DNA of 64,000 bases from Acholoe squamosa. Lineage: Eukaryota; Annelida; Polychaeta; Phyllodocida; Polynoidae. How positions within the stretch are numbered: the stretch's first letter is position 1; the number at the start of each line of letters is the position of its first letter. The DNA lies in assembly GCA_949317995.1 (NCBI GenBank), contig OX439044.1:19244641-19308640 (forward strand), in the 5' to 3' direction. The position numbers were made by a program, and so were the translations under genes. The notes under the pieces were generated by a model, which had not been told where the DNA came from, did not search any database, and saw only the letters and a program-made list of their open reading frames with translations. Positions 1 to 12,244 of the stretch are shown here, one piece after another.

Positions 1-1608
1 GAGGCTTCTCAATGATAGGCATGCATTGTTTGCCTCATTGATATTGTTAAGATAATTTAAGAAATAAGAAAAGCACATAAACCCTAATTCCAGGGTGTTT
101 TGTGATGTATATTGAGACAGTCATCTTTTGGAAAGTCATGTATCTAATACACACTATGCAATGACACTATAAGCCACGGAAAGTATCAACCCTCATAGGC
201 ATAGTAAGGCATGGCCCTCAAGGGTTTATGTTAGTGACTTAACACATTGGCACAGCCCCTATTTTCAAAAAGAGAAAATGTTCTATCGTCTAACTCTTCC
301 CACAAGTTGTAATTCTGTGTTACTTTGATACATATTCTGAAGTCTAGAGGTAAAAAATATGTAAGTATTAGGCCGCATTCTAGGACACAAGCGTCTCCAG
401 CTTAAATCTCTCGTTTCAAAAAGATCTAGTGTTGCATTTCTCTTGTTGCAGTCGTTATTGCATTTAAAGTCGTATTCCATAAAATTATATCTAAATTCGG
501 ACTTCAATTCTGACAAGACGCTGTGTTCCAGAAAACGACAAGAAATGATAATGCTGAACAAAGATGAAGCTGTAGTATAATTTTGCAAACAATTAACTAA
601 CATTACGAAAAGCAACAGAGCAATGAAAAATATGAAACATTAGTTGTTCAAATTCTTAGTGCTAAAAAGGATATTTGCCTAAGGCCTGAAGCATAACGTC
701 AGAGAAAAGGCATGCAGGCGTTAAGATGCGCAGCGCAGTGGTAGCTGAACCAACAGAAGAACTCAATTCCTGATTACAAACCTTTGACTTTGAGGTCTGA
801 TGGAAAGAAACAGAATCTATTGAAATATAAGTTTACGAAGCAGTGCCCCTGTAGACTCCTTGATATAGGCTACTTGGTCAGCACTCCTGAGGTCATTCCT
901 TAACACACTACAACTGCACCTTCCAAGTCTTTTCAAAATGCCCATAGGAATACCATTGAGATCTCAGGTCGTAGGGCTGTGTGCGATCGTGGTGCATTAA
1001 GAAATGACCTCCTGGTAGGGTTAGTCAGTGAGGTACGTACAATGTGACTTACAAAGCTACGCGTGATTTATCAGTGGAAATAAAGTAGAATGACAAGCTT
1101 TACGTATTGGATAACATATAGAAGAAATAAATACTGATATAGATTGCATTAGACGCCTGGGAAGACGTTAATGATCTATATATGGAATAATATACCACAG
1201 CGCTTAGTTATGTACAGTATACACAGTAGACAACATATATGTACAATATCATAATAGCTCCTATCAAAATCAATGCATAAATGAAGTGAATACATAATCT
1301 TCATCATTTCATTTTGCATCATAATATATGGCAGACAGCATTAACAGAAGGATAGAATATGAGACATTCATATCTTTCTGACACTGCATTCATAAACATA
1401 TAGAGGGGATATTGCTCTTGAAATTAATGGAGAAAGATGTGTAAATCAAAGACACAGATGCAATGAAGGTTAGATTTGGTAAGGGATAATGGTAGCATGT
1501 GATTTATATATTGGGGAGACCTTTCCACAGGACAATATTCCTGCTCCATAGCCACCAGCAGTGGCCCATTCTCAAAAGACACCGTCATTTTAAATTCACA
1601 TCTCTCAC
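1..1608 (-). other. Intron following the Ig domain 3 exon, left edge
   Basis: This is the downstream intron, starting at the GTGAGA donor and running off the window. I see no further Ig exon, no clear repeat and no RNA gene. The 110-codon ORF at 283-615 is unlike any family I know. Confidence 0.6.
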
Positions 1609-1911
1609 CTTCCAGATTGAGGGTGATGTTGGCATTGGACTCTCCCAGTTTGTTCTTGGCGGTGACCTTGTAATTGCCGCCGTCGGCAGGAGTGATGCCC
1701 GAAATATCCAGAGTAAGGATGTAGTTGGTGCCATCTGCCGCCGTATTGATGTTGTAACGACCTCCCTGTTTGACAACGGTCGTCTCATGGTACCAGACAA
1801 TGCTGGGGGCCGGGTCGGCCACCAGTCGAACCTCAAATTGTACACCATTGGTCGTCTTTCGGATGGCCGGCTTGGCGCTAAACTTGGGAGCACTGCCTCC
1901 CGTCTTTGAAG
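1609..1911 (-). CDS. twitchin: Twitchin-family gene, exon with Ig domain 3
   Basis: The exon is 303 nt, phase 1 at both ends, and encodes one complete I-set Ig domain preceded by the short linker SKTGGS. The frame reads APKFSAKPAIRKTTNG, then a B strand without cysteine (VQFEVRLVADPAP), the core tryptophan (SIVWYHE), and GRYNINTAADG. It continues with the LDISGITPADGGNYKVTAKN region, again without cysteine, and ends LGESNANITLNLEG. The acceptor is GTTTTCCAG and the donor is GGAAG|GTGAGA. The frame is also open for some codons on each side, but the splice signals and the phase-1 match to the previous exon (G plus CT gives Ala) fix the limits. The next exon must lie beyond the left edge. Confidence 0.85.
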
Positions 1912-2030
1912 CTGGAAAACAGAAAGGACAATTAGACTTAAATCGTGGATTGTCACAAAATGGTTGATGGTATTGTGCAAGGCATATTGGCCAAGGCTGT
2001 TTTGGGCTCCATTTCCTAGTATTATTCGTA

Positions 2031-2931
2031 CACTGCAAAAATGGTGTTTAGATCCTAAACACAATTCTAAACATATTCTTGCAACGTTTTTGTAATCACA
2101 TTAATTTTCTAAACATGTTTAGCCAAACAATCTGCTTAGCTCAAGTGTTTAGAAATGTAGGCCTTTAGGTTAAAACTTTGTGTATAGATGTCTATGAATT
2201 TTTGTGTTTAGGTGTTTATGAATTTTTGTGTTTAGATGTTTGAATGATTTGATGGAGAGTTAAGGTTTGCAAACATGATTGTATGCATTAAAAAAGTGAT
2301 ATATTTTGTTTGTTTTCTCATTTACTGGGGGGGCATCAGCAAGTATTTCCTTGTCAAAGTCTCCAAAGATGTCAGCGACAGCTATATATGTGTACATGTA
2401 TTACACACTGCAACAGAATGAGAGACTTGAGAAAGTACAACAGCTTGGCAGGAAGGACATTGCCTTATCTATTCCAGAATAACATCAAATAGGTGTCAGT
2501 CATGGAATTTATTGACTATTTTATGCTAATGATGGTGACACAAGGTGAATCTAGTTAATTTTCTATTGCCCTTTCTATTCACATGACATATGAAATGAAA
2601 CCATGATAAACATGGGATTTGGGGACATTTTTGTCACAACAGTTGATTATAACTGTGTGCAGATAGTCCATTCAAAGGTAGTGCTGCTACCTGGTGTGGA
2701 TTCAACATCCAAGTATCTAAACATATTGATGTTTAAATCTAAACACCTATTATTCAACTGTTTCAACTCTAAACATCTAAACATGTTTAGCGTAAACGTT
2801 TATGCAGTTAGAATAAAAGTGTTCATTTCCTAAATGTGTAGTCAATGAGACACCTAGCTGACCTATATGTTTAGGTTTTAAACGTGTTTAGACCTAAACA
2901 TGTTTAAAATCTAAACTCCATTTTTGCAGTG
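2031..2931. mobile_element. 0.9-kb inverted-repeat DNA element, CTAAAC-rich, TA target site (copy 1)
   Basis: The element starts CACTGCAAAAATGGTGTTTAG and ends with the inverted counterpart (AAACTCCATTTTTGCAGTG). TA lies on both sides (2029-2030, 2932-2933). The inner sequence is crowded with CTAAACA and TGTTTAG words in both orientations. It has no transposase ORF, so it looks like a non-autonomous TA-targeting element. A second copy lies at 39305-40211. Confidence 0.75.
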
Positions 2932-3603
2932 TATGTGTTAGGCTGTTTACAGTAATTGCATTTCATCATCATGTTATGCAATTATTGTTCTGATATGTTC
3001 ATTATTCCCAGCTTTGATGCCAAGGGATTGTGCTCAGCAATAACTGGATGGCTAGAGGATTGATTACTGATAGTTTTGGAACAGTTATTGAGATGCCAAA
3101 ATACTGCTGGACACAAGGGAATTACTTGACAAAATGGAACCAAGCAAAATTATAATGTTCTTCGCTTTCAGAGATCTATATATCATTTGTCAGACCTTTC
3201 AAGTTTTGAAAATTATTATCCGAATGCTCTCATTCATTAATCCATTGGGTATTTCTAACCCCGATTTGTGGAAGAGACTATTCTTTTTGACAACATTCTG
3301 TTGTTTAATGACTTCCAAGATGCCCTCTCGGAGGTGTGGCAATAAGAGTTTAACCATCTGTTATAGAGGTATTTGGGTGTGAACTGCTCGCTTGAAATAT
3401 TTACCTTTCTGCATCTTAAAGATGTTAACGCTAGTCGAACTGAAAGGGTATGGTCAGGTGGTAAAATGCCAACCACTAATTATGTTTATATTGAGATCTA
3501 ACTTGGCGACCACAGTCTCATGACACTTCATATCCTCACCATGTGTATGACCTATGAATCTCTGCCCCTGAGAACAGATCCTTTTTGATGATTATACTGA
3601 TTC

Positions 3604-3744
3604 TGGCGTATCCAGGATTTGAGAATGGAGGGTGTGGGGACAGAGGAGAGGGGCGCATCCTTTTTTTCAGGGGATAATTTGGGGTCACAAGAGGGAAATA
3701 AAAACCTAGCTATAGATCTAGTCCCCATCTAGATCCACCACTGG
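3604..3744. mobile_element. Small inverted-repeat element, GGCGGATCC-type ends
   Basis: The left end CTGGCGTATCCAGG and the right end AGATCCACCACTGG are imperfect inverted repeats. Similar ends occur at 24013-24073 and 49807-49958, suggesting a dispersed family of short non-autonomous elements. Confidence 0.45.
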
Positions 3745-6365
3745 ATTGTAAATAATACGTAGGGATACTTATGTCAGGTTGGCTTTTAAATTGCTATAAC
3801 AGCATTACCAAACTCCAAAGTAGTCATAGTATGAGTGAGCTACAACCATTCCACTCCAGGCCATGAGGAAAATATGACAGAAACATGTACATGGTAACTA
3901 TGTATTGAATACATGTATACAGGGAGTTCCATGCACCTACCAGCTACCATTCTCGCCCCTTATCACGCTATGGCTTGTAGACTAATGGGACAATAGGATT
4001 TCTTTTGGTCTGAGTCAATTCCTTAGGAACGAAGATCCCCTCAGTCAGCCTTTATACCTGGGAATATGTGGAGGGCTAGGTAGAACAGAGATGACCTGAA
4101 TGTCCCTTCCTACTCCACAAGCAGAAAATATGCTTGCTAAGGCATAATATACCTTTTGTTCATAGATTCAGGAATGCATAGCTTAACACATTATCCATTG
4201 AGGCAGGTTTCGAAAGACTTTTCTTAGATATTAAGTCGTAGTTTTTGGTTCAAATGCATAGTTTCAAGAACAAGAACAATGAAAATTGTCAAATAAATCT
4301 ACTCCTGGCCTGTATGAAGGCTATTCCCTTAGGAGAAACCCTGCACTAAACGATAAGTGTTCTTCAAATGGAAAAGTCATTTATATTGATGTATGAAATA
4401 CTTCTTTTTACTATAGAATCTCTCAGACAGTAAGGGTAATTATTCAATAAGAGCACACAGCTGAGACTGAAACACTCTGAATAGGCCATGACCACCCACC
4501 AACATCCATGTTCTCCATCGCTGTACTAGATCTAGCCCAACCCGACAGCCATCAATTAGATGGTGGAGGAGGTATAGGTGGAGAGTAGAAACATGAGCAT
4601 TCTTGTGCTTCTACTAGTTAGGTGCCCTAATGGTAGGGGTAGATATATGATGGGCCAGGTGCAGTCATTTCAGAGGTACCCTTAGTCAGCCCTAACAGCT
4701 TGAATCATGTGTAAATAATAAGAGTGACTAATCTGTTTAAGATAATTGTTTAAGAAAGTTGCTTGTCAATTTTAAAACTGAGTATTGTGTTTGCTGTGTA
4801 GATTTTTAGGGACATATACCCATGTCCCTAAAATATTTAGTTTATTCAAATCAATTCGTGTCTCAGCTGGTTTTAGATAGAATACTGTTTGCTCTCTTTC
4901 AATTCACCTTATGTTCAATGCAGGTGTGGTTTAGCTATTGTTTTTTGAAAATTATTTTGAGTTAAACAAACTGCCCATTGACAGTCATATTTACTTTTTT
5001 TCAGATAATTGCCCAGCTATATTTCATTGTCATAGTTACAGGTCTCACATCCTCTTTACCAGAGGCCGCCTACATCGCGGGTGTCCTCACAGCTCAACTA
5101 TCCCCATCCCTACCAACAGCAGCCACAAACATTAGTTCATATTTCAGCCGCTTGGCCCCAGTTCCAGTAATGCTTTCTAGGGGGAGCCACACGCTGCGCC
5201 AGCCTAGTGTCTCAGTGTGTTTTGGTGTTTTCAATACAAAGTAGGAGAAATAAGGCCTGATGTTTGGTCTTGTAATTATTGCCAAGCAATCAGCTAAGTT
5301 CTCCTGCTTTAAACATTGCCTCCTTCAGCTGATAGTATACAGGTAACACCCTGACCCTAGGTACTGGAGTTTAAATTGGTGGGAGGAGATGAGTTGCAAC
5401 AGTAGAGGTGTGGCCACAAGGTTCAGCATGGGGTCAGGCCACTACTTCGATTACTGTTTCATAATAATGATTCTTCAGTATTAATTCACTGCTATGGGGA
5501 AACCACCTGTAGCAAATCAGTTTTTGTGTTTGAGCAGGTAGAAGAAGGCAGACCATCATAATCCTAAGATATCAAAAATGTAATTTAATGTGAAAGATGG
5601 GAGTTTTAGGGATTCCCTCGTATGAACATACTTCTCTGGAAAATGTGTAAAATTTAATGCTTTCAAATGTTTGGATAGTGTTGCATGGTTTATTTATCTG
5701 CAATACAGTTTAATGTATGTACAGTGTCCTTTGTTACAACTAAGGAGAGCATCACATGGTTGTCACGATATCATATTCCATACTGGCACATGATTTCTGG
5801 TTAGGATCACAGATTGGAATCATGACGGTGGTGCACAACGGCTTAAGGTGATGTATTGAGGCAATATATTTTTCATAGGCCAATAAATTACCCATATAGG
5901 TACATTATATGTGTTACTTCCTATATGTGATAGAAGAATTGGCTGTCATGCACCTGTTTGTATTGTTTAGGAGTGAATATTAGATCCTTCAAACCCTTTT
6001 GAATATTAATTCATAATGTAATAGTCAGAAGCCAGTAACCTCTGCTCCAGAGTAAACATCCTGAAAGCCCCCAGGTAATGGTTTCATTCATTACGTTATT
6101 GTGTAAATTGATTAACTAGGGTAGGCTGTTATTTGTACAAACCACCAAGAAATCAAAGATATTGGCTCCCAAACTTTCACAACACCTTTCTTTATGAAGT
6201 CATTCCATGTTGTTTCCTAGTGATATTATTAAATCAGTCAAGAGAAATCACTTAACACCTCACAGATTGCATGGAAAGTGTTTAAATCAAATAGGTGACC
6301 TTGTTCTCTTGTATTTCGCAGATACTTGAAGGATCACCATTGCTAGTGGAGGTTACCTGCCTCAA

Positions 6366-6379
6366 GTTGCCATGGTAAC
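6366..6379. promoter_or_regulatory. Palindromic RFX X-box-like site
   Basis: GTTGCCATGGTAAC fits the X-box consensus GTNRCCATRGYAAC. A CACGTG E-box lies about 50 bp to the right. Function is unknown. Confidence 0.4.
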
Positions 6380-7433
6380 TGACCTGGGCAGGTCGACGTC
6401 TGTCTGCACGCCCTGGAGGAGGTGGGTCACGTGCCCTGGGCCTCTATTAATGCCTTACTCCAGACAGGACTGACGACGACCCTGACATCTGTCGGTAGCC
6501 ACGAGACAAATGTACCCAATGACCCCCCCCCCTCATTTTTGTGGGAGTTGAGAAAGGGGAGAGGTTTCCCCAGAATAGCTCCAAGAATTCGAAGATTCCA
6601 GGATTCCAAGAATTGCATCTATTTTCTCTGTGGTCAAGCATCCTCCTCAAGTGAAACTTAGCTTATCTCGGCTAAGTGAGAGACCAGCTGGAAAGGGTTT
6701 AAAAGCTGTGCTGGTCACCACCCAACAACTGAGACTGATACCAAAACCAAAATAGGAGGCAATCTCACTTGTTCTACACCTAGGTAAGGGGATGTGATGA
6801 TGAGGCACTGTCTGGGACAGTATTAACATTAGGACCCTTCTCAGCTGTACCTCAAATTCATTTATCTAACTCAATTCGCTTATATCTAACAATCTGACAT
6901 ATCGAAACATTGTGCAAGTTTGTATTATATTATTTATAAAGCTTGTTCATCACATCCAATGAGCATTCTGCACTCTCCATAAAAATTCTACCCACAGCCT
7001 CCTTGTTCATGTGCCCAACAGTGACCTCCTGTACCATCCTATTCGCTACCATAACCTCCTGTCTATAATTTATTCAGATGATCCAGGCACCTCATTAATC
7101 CAAGGTTAGGATGAGCGGTAGAACGCCCTCCACCATCATAGGCTATAGGGGAGATTCTGTATATGTGTCACTCAGATTTTGGCTATTCAGGTCGCAATCT
7201 TACCCATTTAACACCTTTTCTCTGTACCTTCATCATCATTTGTCACACTTCATTGCTCTAAAATGAAAACAAGCCCCCACTCCATACGTGATACTTCATG
7301 CTTCGCCCTATGGTGATAAGTTTCCACGAAACCAGAACATTGCCTTTAAAACAATATCTGGGCCCCTTAAAGGCTGATTCAGAAAAGTTTATGCTTAGCA
7401 GGTATCTGAATTTGAAACATTCATAACAATCAC

Positions 7434-7466
7434 CTGATGAAGGCTATACACCTTCTGCCGAAACGT
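7434..7466 (+). other. Penelope-like / hammerhead-like CTGATGAAG...CGAAACGT motif
   Basis: CTGATGA is followed by AAGGC-type sequence and then GCCGAAACGT, with GGC and GCC able to pair. This combination is common in the terminal regions of Penelope-like retroelements and resembles a hammerhead ribozyme core. An extra A next to CTGATGA and the short stem make activity doubtful. No reverse transcriptase ORF is visible nearby. Confidence 0.4.
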
Positions 7467-8645
7467 GATACCTACTACTGTACAATTTTAAAGATCAACA
7501 AAAATGCCTGGGTAAAGCTTTCCACGCAATACGCTGTGCTGATCAAGAAATATGGCCAAAATCATAACACTTACAGTGGAGGCCTGATAATATAATATGG
7601 GACCTACACCTATACGGCACATGGCTATTGTATTATTGACCAATGGGAAGCATCCCTGACATTTACTGCGGAGACGGGGGCTGAAGGTGTTAGTCATAGT
7701 GCAGTCGGGGTCTAATGGCGGCCTCCATAGCCTAATGTGCTGATGCCCTATATCAAGACCTTTGGCTTAGCCTTACACGAACCTTCCGACCCGCCACCCG
7801 CCACCCCCACCCCACCTGACTGCCTCCGCCATACAGTAACCCTACATTATACTGTACGGCAGGTTGAGTCCAGGTGGCGGTTGGGGTGAAATGACAGGTT
7901 TATGTTTTCCTCCATGGTTGGTTGCTGCACCGACCACCAGCCTCACCTCCTTCATCTGCTGACCGTGACCGGAAACGGAAGTCGGTGTCTTTATCAATGT
8001 CAGCCGCTGCTCACAGGGGGCAGGTCGGCAGGTGAACTGGACTTATTGGAGTGGTTTGGGCTACCCCCAGGTGCCAGGTAATGTGTGGTGAGTTATGAAG
8101 GTGGCAAACCAATAACCTGATAGCATGTCTGACAATCATCCTAATGGTTGGGAGTTGGGAAAACCAACCACTGGTGGGTATCGTGAAATCCCAAACAAGA
8201 GGGATAAACTCTCCTCAGGATTCGCTCATTTCTTTAAGCTGGCCTGGGAGCTACTGTATTCGTGTTACATGTATAGAATCATTTACCCCAATCGAACATA
8301 ATTGACAAAATTATGGTATGTACCATGAGAGAAACCACGGCGATGCATTTCCTACATGAGAAAGCAAGCTATTCATTAGCGTAAATGGATGATACACGTT
8401 CTATCATTCCCAAACTATATATGGCAGGTCAATCCATGTTGATGCAAGTTTATTTTCGTATCTCATCGGTTCCGGAAATACCCGAGGTATTCCCGAGGTA
8501 AAACCAGCAATATTCAACGCTTTATGTAGATTCAGGCTTTTATCATAACATGAAGTCGGCTTCCATGGAAGTCGGCTTTCATGGAATACACCCAGCAAAT
8601 TGTCATTATCTGTCGCCATGATTGGTCATCAATGGTGACTCCTTT

Positions 8646-9255
8646 CTGAGTGATAACTCACTGCGTCATCTTTCGCCACTGTGTGTCAGTCTCACATGGC
8701 ATGGCGATTTATCACAAGTCGCCAAAATGATCTCACTCACTGCGTGAGTATGTGCCACCCCTTGTCATCCCTGACAAAGCATGGCGATTTATCACAACAG
8801 TCGCCAACAGGATCTAACTCACTGCGTGAGTATGTGCCACTGCCTGTCAACTCTCAGTCAGAATGGCGGCTTATCCCAACCATCGCCAACATGGATCTGA
8901 CTCATTGTGTGATTATGCGCCACTCCCAGTCAGTTTTCACTCAGAATGGCAGCTTATCACCACCATCACCAACATGGATCTCACTCACTCCATCAATATG
9001 TGCCACTGTTTGTCAACACTCATTCAGAATGGCAACTTGTCACCTGCATTGCCACATGGCTCTCACTCACTGCGTGAGTTTGTATCACTCCTAGTTAATC
9101 TCTCAAAATGGCGACTTATCACCACCATTGTCAACATTGGTCTCACTCAATACGTGAATTTGTGTCACTCCAAGTCAATGCTCTCTGAGGATTGCATCAT
9201 CTGTCACTCACTCTCACTCACAGTGGCAACTTATCACCACCATTGCAAAAGTTGT
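8646..9255. repeat. Minisatellite 1, ~82-bp unit, about 7 copies
   Basis: Degenerate units begin near TCACTCACTGCGTGAGT, continue with TGTGCCACT, and contain ATGGCGACTTATCACCACC and TCGCCAACATGGATC. Several start points are about 82 bp apart. The unit is not a multiple of three, so the overlapping ORFs here are not protein repeats. Confidence 0.75.
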
Positions 9256-9433
9256 TGAGACAGCACCACTGTTCAACATGTAGCCTATCTAGGAAGTGTG
9301 GGCATGAAGTATAAGTCCCATACGTATCAAATGTGCTTTGTTTCACACTGATTTCCATGTAATACTTCAGAGTTGAATCAAACAAGATTATATAGAGAGA
9401 ATATCAATTGAATTTAGATAGAGGTATCTCTAA

Positions 9434-9540
9434 AATGAAAGCAACTATCCATAAACACCTTTTCTCTGGTTACAGGAAAAATACATAGGGAAATATCAAC
9501 ATGAACACCTTGTCTGTGGTTAGAGGGAACATACATATGG
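9434..9540. repeat. Two-copy tandem duplication, ~52 bp
   Basis: The segments AACACCTTTTCTCTGGTTACAG and AACACCTTGTCTGTGGTTAGAG, each followed by similar ACATA sequence, lie about 52 bp apart in the middle of the 8591-10355 element. Confidence 0.45.
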
Positions 9541-9630
9541 CAATACCTTCTCTGGCAAAACATACTTTGATCTGGCAGATGTGAGGCTGCATGACTACCA
9601 ATGTTGATGATCATGAGCTTTTCATCTAAC

Positions 9631-10300
9631 AAGGTGAGTGATCACCAGCGTCGCCATCACTGGTGAGTCTGAGTGATCACCACTTTCGCCATCCATGGTG
9701 AACCTGCGCTATGACCTGGTGGGCGTTTCATCTAGCGAGGTGAGTGATCAACCGCCTTGCCATCCCTGGTGAGTGTGAGTCATCACGATCCTCGCCAACC
9801 GTGGTGAACATGCGCTATGGCATGGTGTGCGTTTCATCTAGCCAGGTGAGTGATCACTCGTGTCGCCATCCCTGGTGAGTGTGGGTGATCAAGATCCTCA
9901 CCATCTGTGGTGAACCTGTGCTATCACGAGGTACGCGTTTTATCTAGCGAGGTGACTGATCACAATCCTTGCCATCCGTGGTGAATGTGCATTATGACGT
10001 GGTGTGGGTCTCATCTAGCGAAGTGAGTGATCACTCATGTCGCCATCCCTGGTGAGGATGAGTGATCACTCATGTCTCCATCCCTGGTGAGGATGAGTGA
10101 TCACGATCCTCGCCATCCCTGGTGAACAGGTGCTATGACAAGGTGCGTGTTTCATCTAGCAAGGTGAGTGATCACCCGCGTCGCCATCCCTGGTGAGTCT
10201 GAGTGATCACCATCCTCGCCATCTGAGGTGAGGCCATGTGATCACCACCATTGCTCTTCCTGGTGATCTTGTGCTATAGCGACGTCGTGTTCCATCTAGC
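9631..10300. repeat. Minisatellite 2, ~106-bp unit built of ~36-bp subunits
   Basis: Units run from AGGTGAGTGATCAC through TCGCCATCCCTGGTGAG, GTGATCACGATCCTCGCC and GGTGAACCTGCGCTATGAC to TTTCATCTAGCG. About six are present, with one short unit and one expanded by an extra subunit. The palindrome GTGATCAC recurs throughout. Confidence 0.75.
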
Positions 10301-12088
10301 GACATGTGTGAGCCACTTCACGCAGGTTGACAAGGAGTCACGACAATTTGCTGGGCAGCTTCTAGGAACCTAGATATGTATGAGGTTTTGGCATAGATAC
10401 AAGTGACCAGAACTTTACAATAAATTCAAGTAATCTATAAACATTTGACCCGTGCTTTCGCTTTTTACCAAATGTTTTAGGAATACATAGTGCGGATCCT
10501 CAATTGTCTCATATTTAGAAAGAGTCATATGCAATGCTCTGATAGAGGTAGTTTGATATTTCTGACCTTTCTTTGTAAAAGTTCTGTAGGTTGATAAAGG
10601 GAAATTTTCTGTATAGCTATAAACACTCCCCTCGGAAGGCCCCCCGTCATCTCCTGCCGTCAATGGTGGCCAATTCCCCGACTCCTGACCTGTCTGTTGT
10701 AAGTGACCTGTCTGTTGTACGAGCAGCTCACGATAACCCTGGAGCTCCTGACACACAGACCGGCCTGAGGAGCAGCTCATCATCTGCCTCCCCCCTCCCC
10801 CTGCCGTTACCCTGCCCCTCACGGCAGGGCCATGCCGCCTGACAGGTGTAGGGTGCTGACAAACCCCTTGTAGACCTCATATTGTCTTCAGGTAGTCATC
10901 ATGTACAAATGGAGTCCAGTACTGCATTGGAGTATCATGCCGTCCATTCGAGAGTGTATCAAGTATATAGGCCTGGCATGATGCATGGATAAAGGGATGG
11001 GTATATATTGCAATGAAACACCATGCGGCTTTTAAAGGGCTACACCATCACCTTCCCAGCTTGAGCTGCTCACCTAGACCCTCCCCACTCAGCCACACCT
11101 AATCCAGTTATCCCAGCACAGGAGGAGGCATGGGGAGATGCTTTAGGAGCAAGCCTACCTGGCAGGGTGCTTGTGAATGGCAATGCCCGGCACTGACCTG
11201 CTAAACTTTAGGCCTGCAACAAGGGACGCTTTTTGTTTACCCTATTTCTAGACCCCCTACTATTGAGTCTGATTTTATTACATAACAAGCGAAATCTTAT
11301 ACATTAGAGGTATAACATTGTGGACTACCTTCTCTAGAGATGTAGCTGTTTCTTGGCATTGCCTGATAACTGCTTATCTGGGGGATTGTGTTCTTCTGGG
11401 ATAATGGTGAAAAAAAGATGAGGCTTTTAGCGTGGTAATGAGGCATGGCTGATATTTCCTCTGTTCTTCTGTGTCTAAATCTATGGCTCCAGACCCCTAA
11501 ATTCGTCAGGGTGGCATGGGCCATTTTGGGTAATATCATTGACATGGGATATGGTAATTCGATTTAAATTGACAGTTGGGCATGGACATTCCTTAAAGTC
11601 GACAGGGAGACATTTTCTTAAAATCAAAAAGGGAACATTGGCACTTTCTATGCTTGGAATGGGATATCGGGGGAGGGTGATCAACATAGAGGTGGATCGA
11701 ATGGTTAAATACATCGTGGTAGTACGTCCAATGTATGACGACCACTAGTAGATGCAGTACCATGGAAAGCAATTGATTAAGGAGGTTGTCTTGATAATTT
11801 GAAATTTCCAAGATTCTAAGGATTACCCCTATTTCTAAGAATTACATCTATTTCAGTCTGAGTGCGTGTACAATAAAGTTGACACAGACTCTCACTCATA
11901 AACCTTTGCTAATCTGGCTAATGTACTCGACCCATCCATGTGTGGAGACAATGACAAAGGTTAACTGCTATTTAAGACCACTGAGCCTGAGCTCCTTCAG
12001 GGGTTGACTTTTCTGAAGTAGTCACCGAGTTTGTTTGTTTTTGTTGTTGTTGTTTTATTGTAAGAGACTGAGGAGTTTGAGGACTTAC

Positions 12089-12244
12089 CATCAAGATTGA
12101 GGCTCAGGTTGGCATTGCTCTCTCCGTTGGCGTTCTTAGCATTGAGCCGGTATGTTGCTCCATCTGATGCTTGTGGATTGCTTAATTCCAGAGCTATGTA
12201 ATATGTCCCTTTGGTCTCTTCCTTGCAGATGTACTTGTACCGCC
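12089..12244 (-). CDS. twitchin: Twitchin-family gene, second half of Ig domain 2
   Basis: The exon is 156 nt (52 codons' worth), phase 1 at both ends. After completing a glycine it reads RYKYICKEETKGTYYIALEL, then the E-F turn NPQASDGATYRLNAKN, and ends NGESNANLSLNLD plus G. The NGESNAN ending matches the end of Ig domain 3 and is typical of twitchin and projectin N-terminal Ig modules. The acceptor is TTACAG and the donor is GATG|GTAAGT. The F strand (ATYRLNAKN) has no cysteine. Splitting one Ig domain over two exons contrasts with the single-exon domains on either side. Confidence 0.8.

Larger units (their letters stand above)
8591..10355. mobile_element. 1.76-kb inverted-repeat element carrying two minisatellites
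   Basis: The ends CCCAGCAAATTGTCAT (8591-8606) and ACGACAATTTGCTGGG (10340-10355) are inverted repeats. Between them are one tandem array (8646-9255), a non-repetitive middle, and a second array of different sequence (9631-10300). A 222-bp copy at 34565-34786 keeps both ends but almost none of the arrays, which supports one mobile unit. No transposase is encoded; the ORFs at 8681-9258 simply read through the repeats. I could not identify a clear target-site duplication. Confidence 0.7.
1912..12088 (-). other. Intron between Ig domains 2 and 3 (10.2 kb)
   Basis: This intron carries a 0.9-kb TA-flanked element (2031-2931), a small inverted-repeat element (3604-3744), a Penelope-like CTGATGAAG/CGAAACGT motif (7434-7466) and the 1.76-kb minisatellite-bearing element (8591-10355). 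It also holds a palindromic X-box (6366-6379). A 135-codon minus-strand ORF at 10415-10822 resembles nothing I know and starts in a GC-richer patch. The rest, including 3745-6300 and 10860-12080, shows no gene. Confidence 0.65.

Noticed and set aside
1424-1608. Continuation of the Ig domain 3 frame to the left of the exon
   Set aside because: The domain ends at LNLEG exactly at a GTGAGA donor; sequence beyond is intronic and no longer Ig-like.
4978-5244. 88-codon plus-strand ORF preceded by a TTTTTTTCAG acceptor
   Set aside because: Only the acceptor looks good; there is no clear donor, domain or polyadenylation signal.
8681-9258. Two overlapping plus-strand ORFs (137 and 131 codons)
   Set aside because: They read through an ~82-bp minisatellite whose unit is not a multiple of three; no protein family is recognisable.
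10415-10822. 135-codon minus-strand ORF
   Set aside because: It starts in GC-richer DNA and matches no family I know; there are no supporting signals and it lies within an intron of the same strand. Kept only as a remark.
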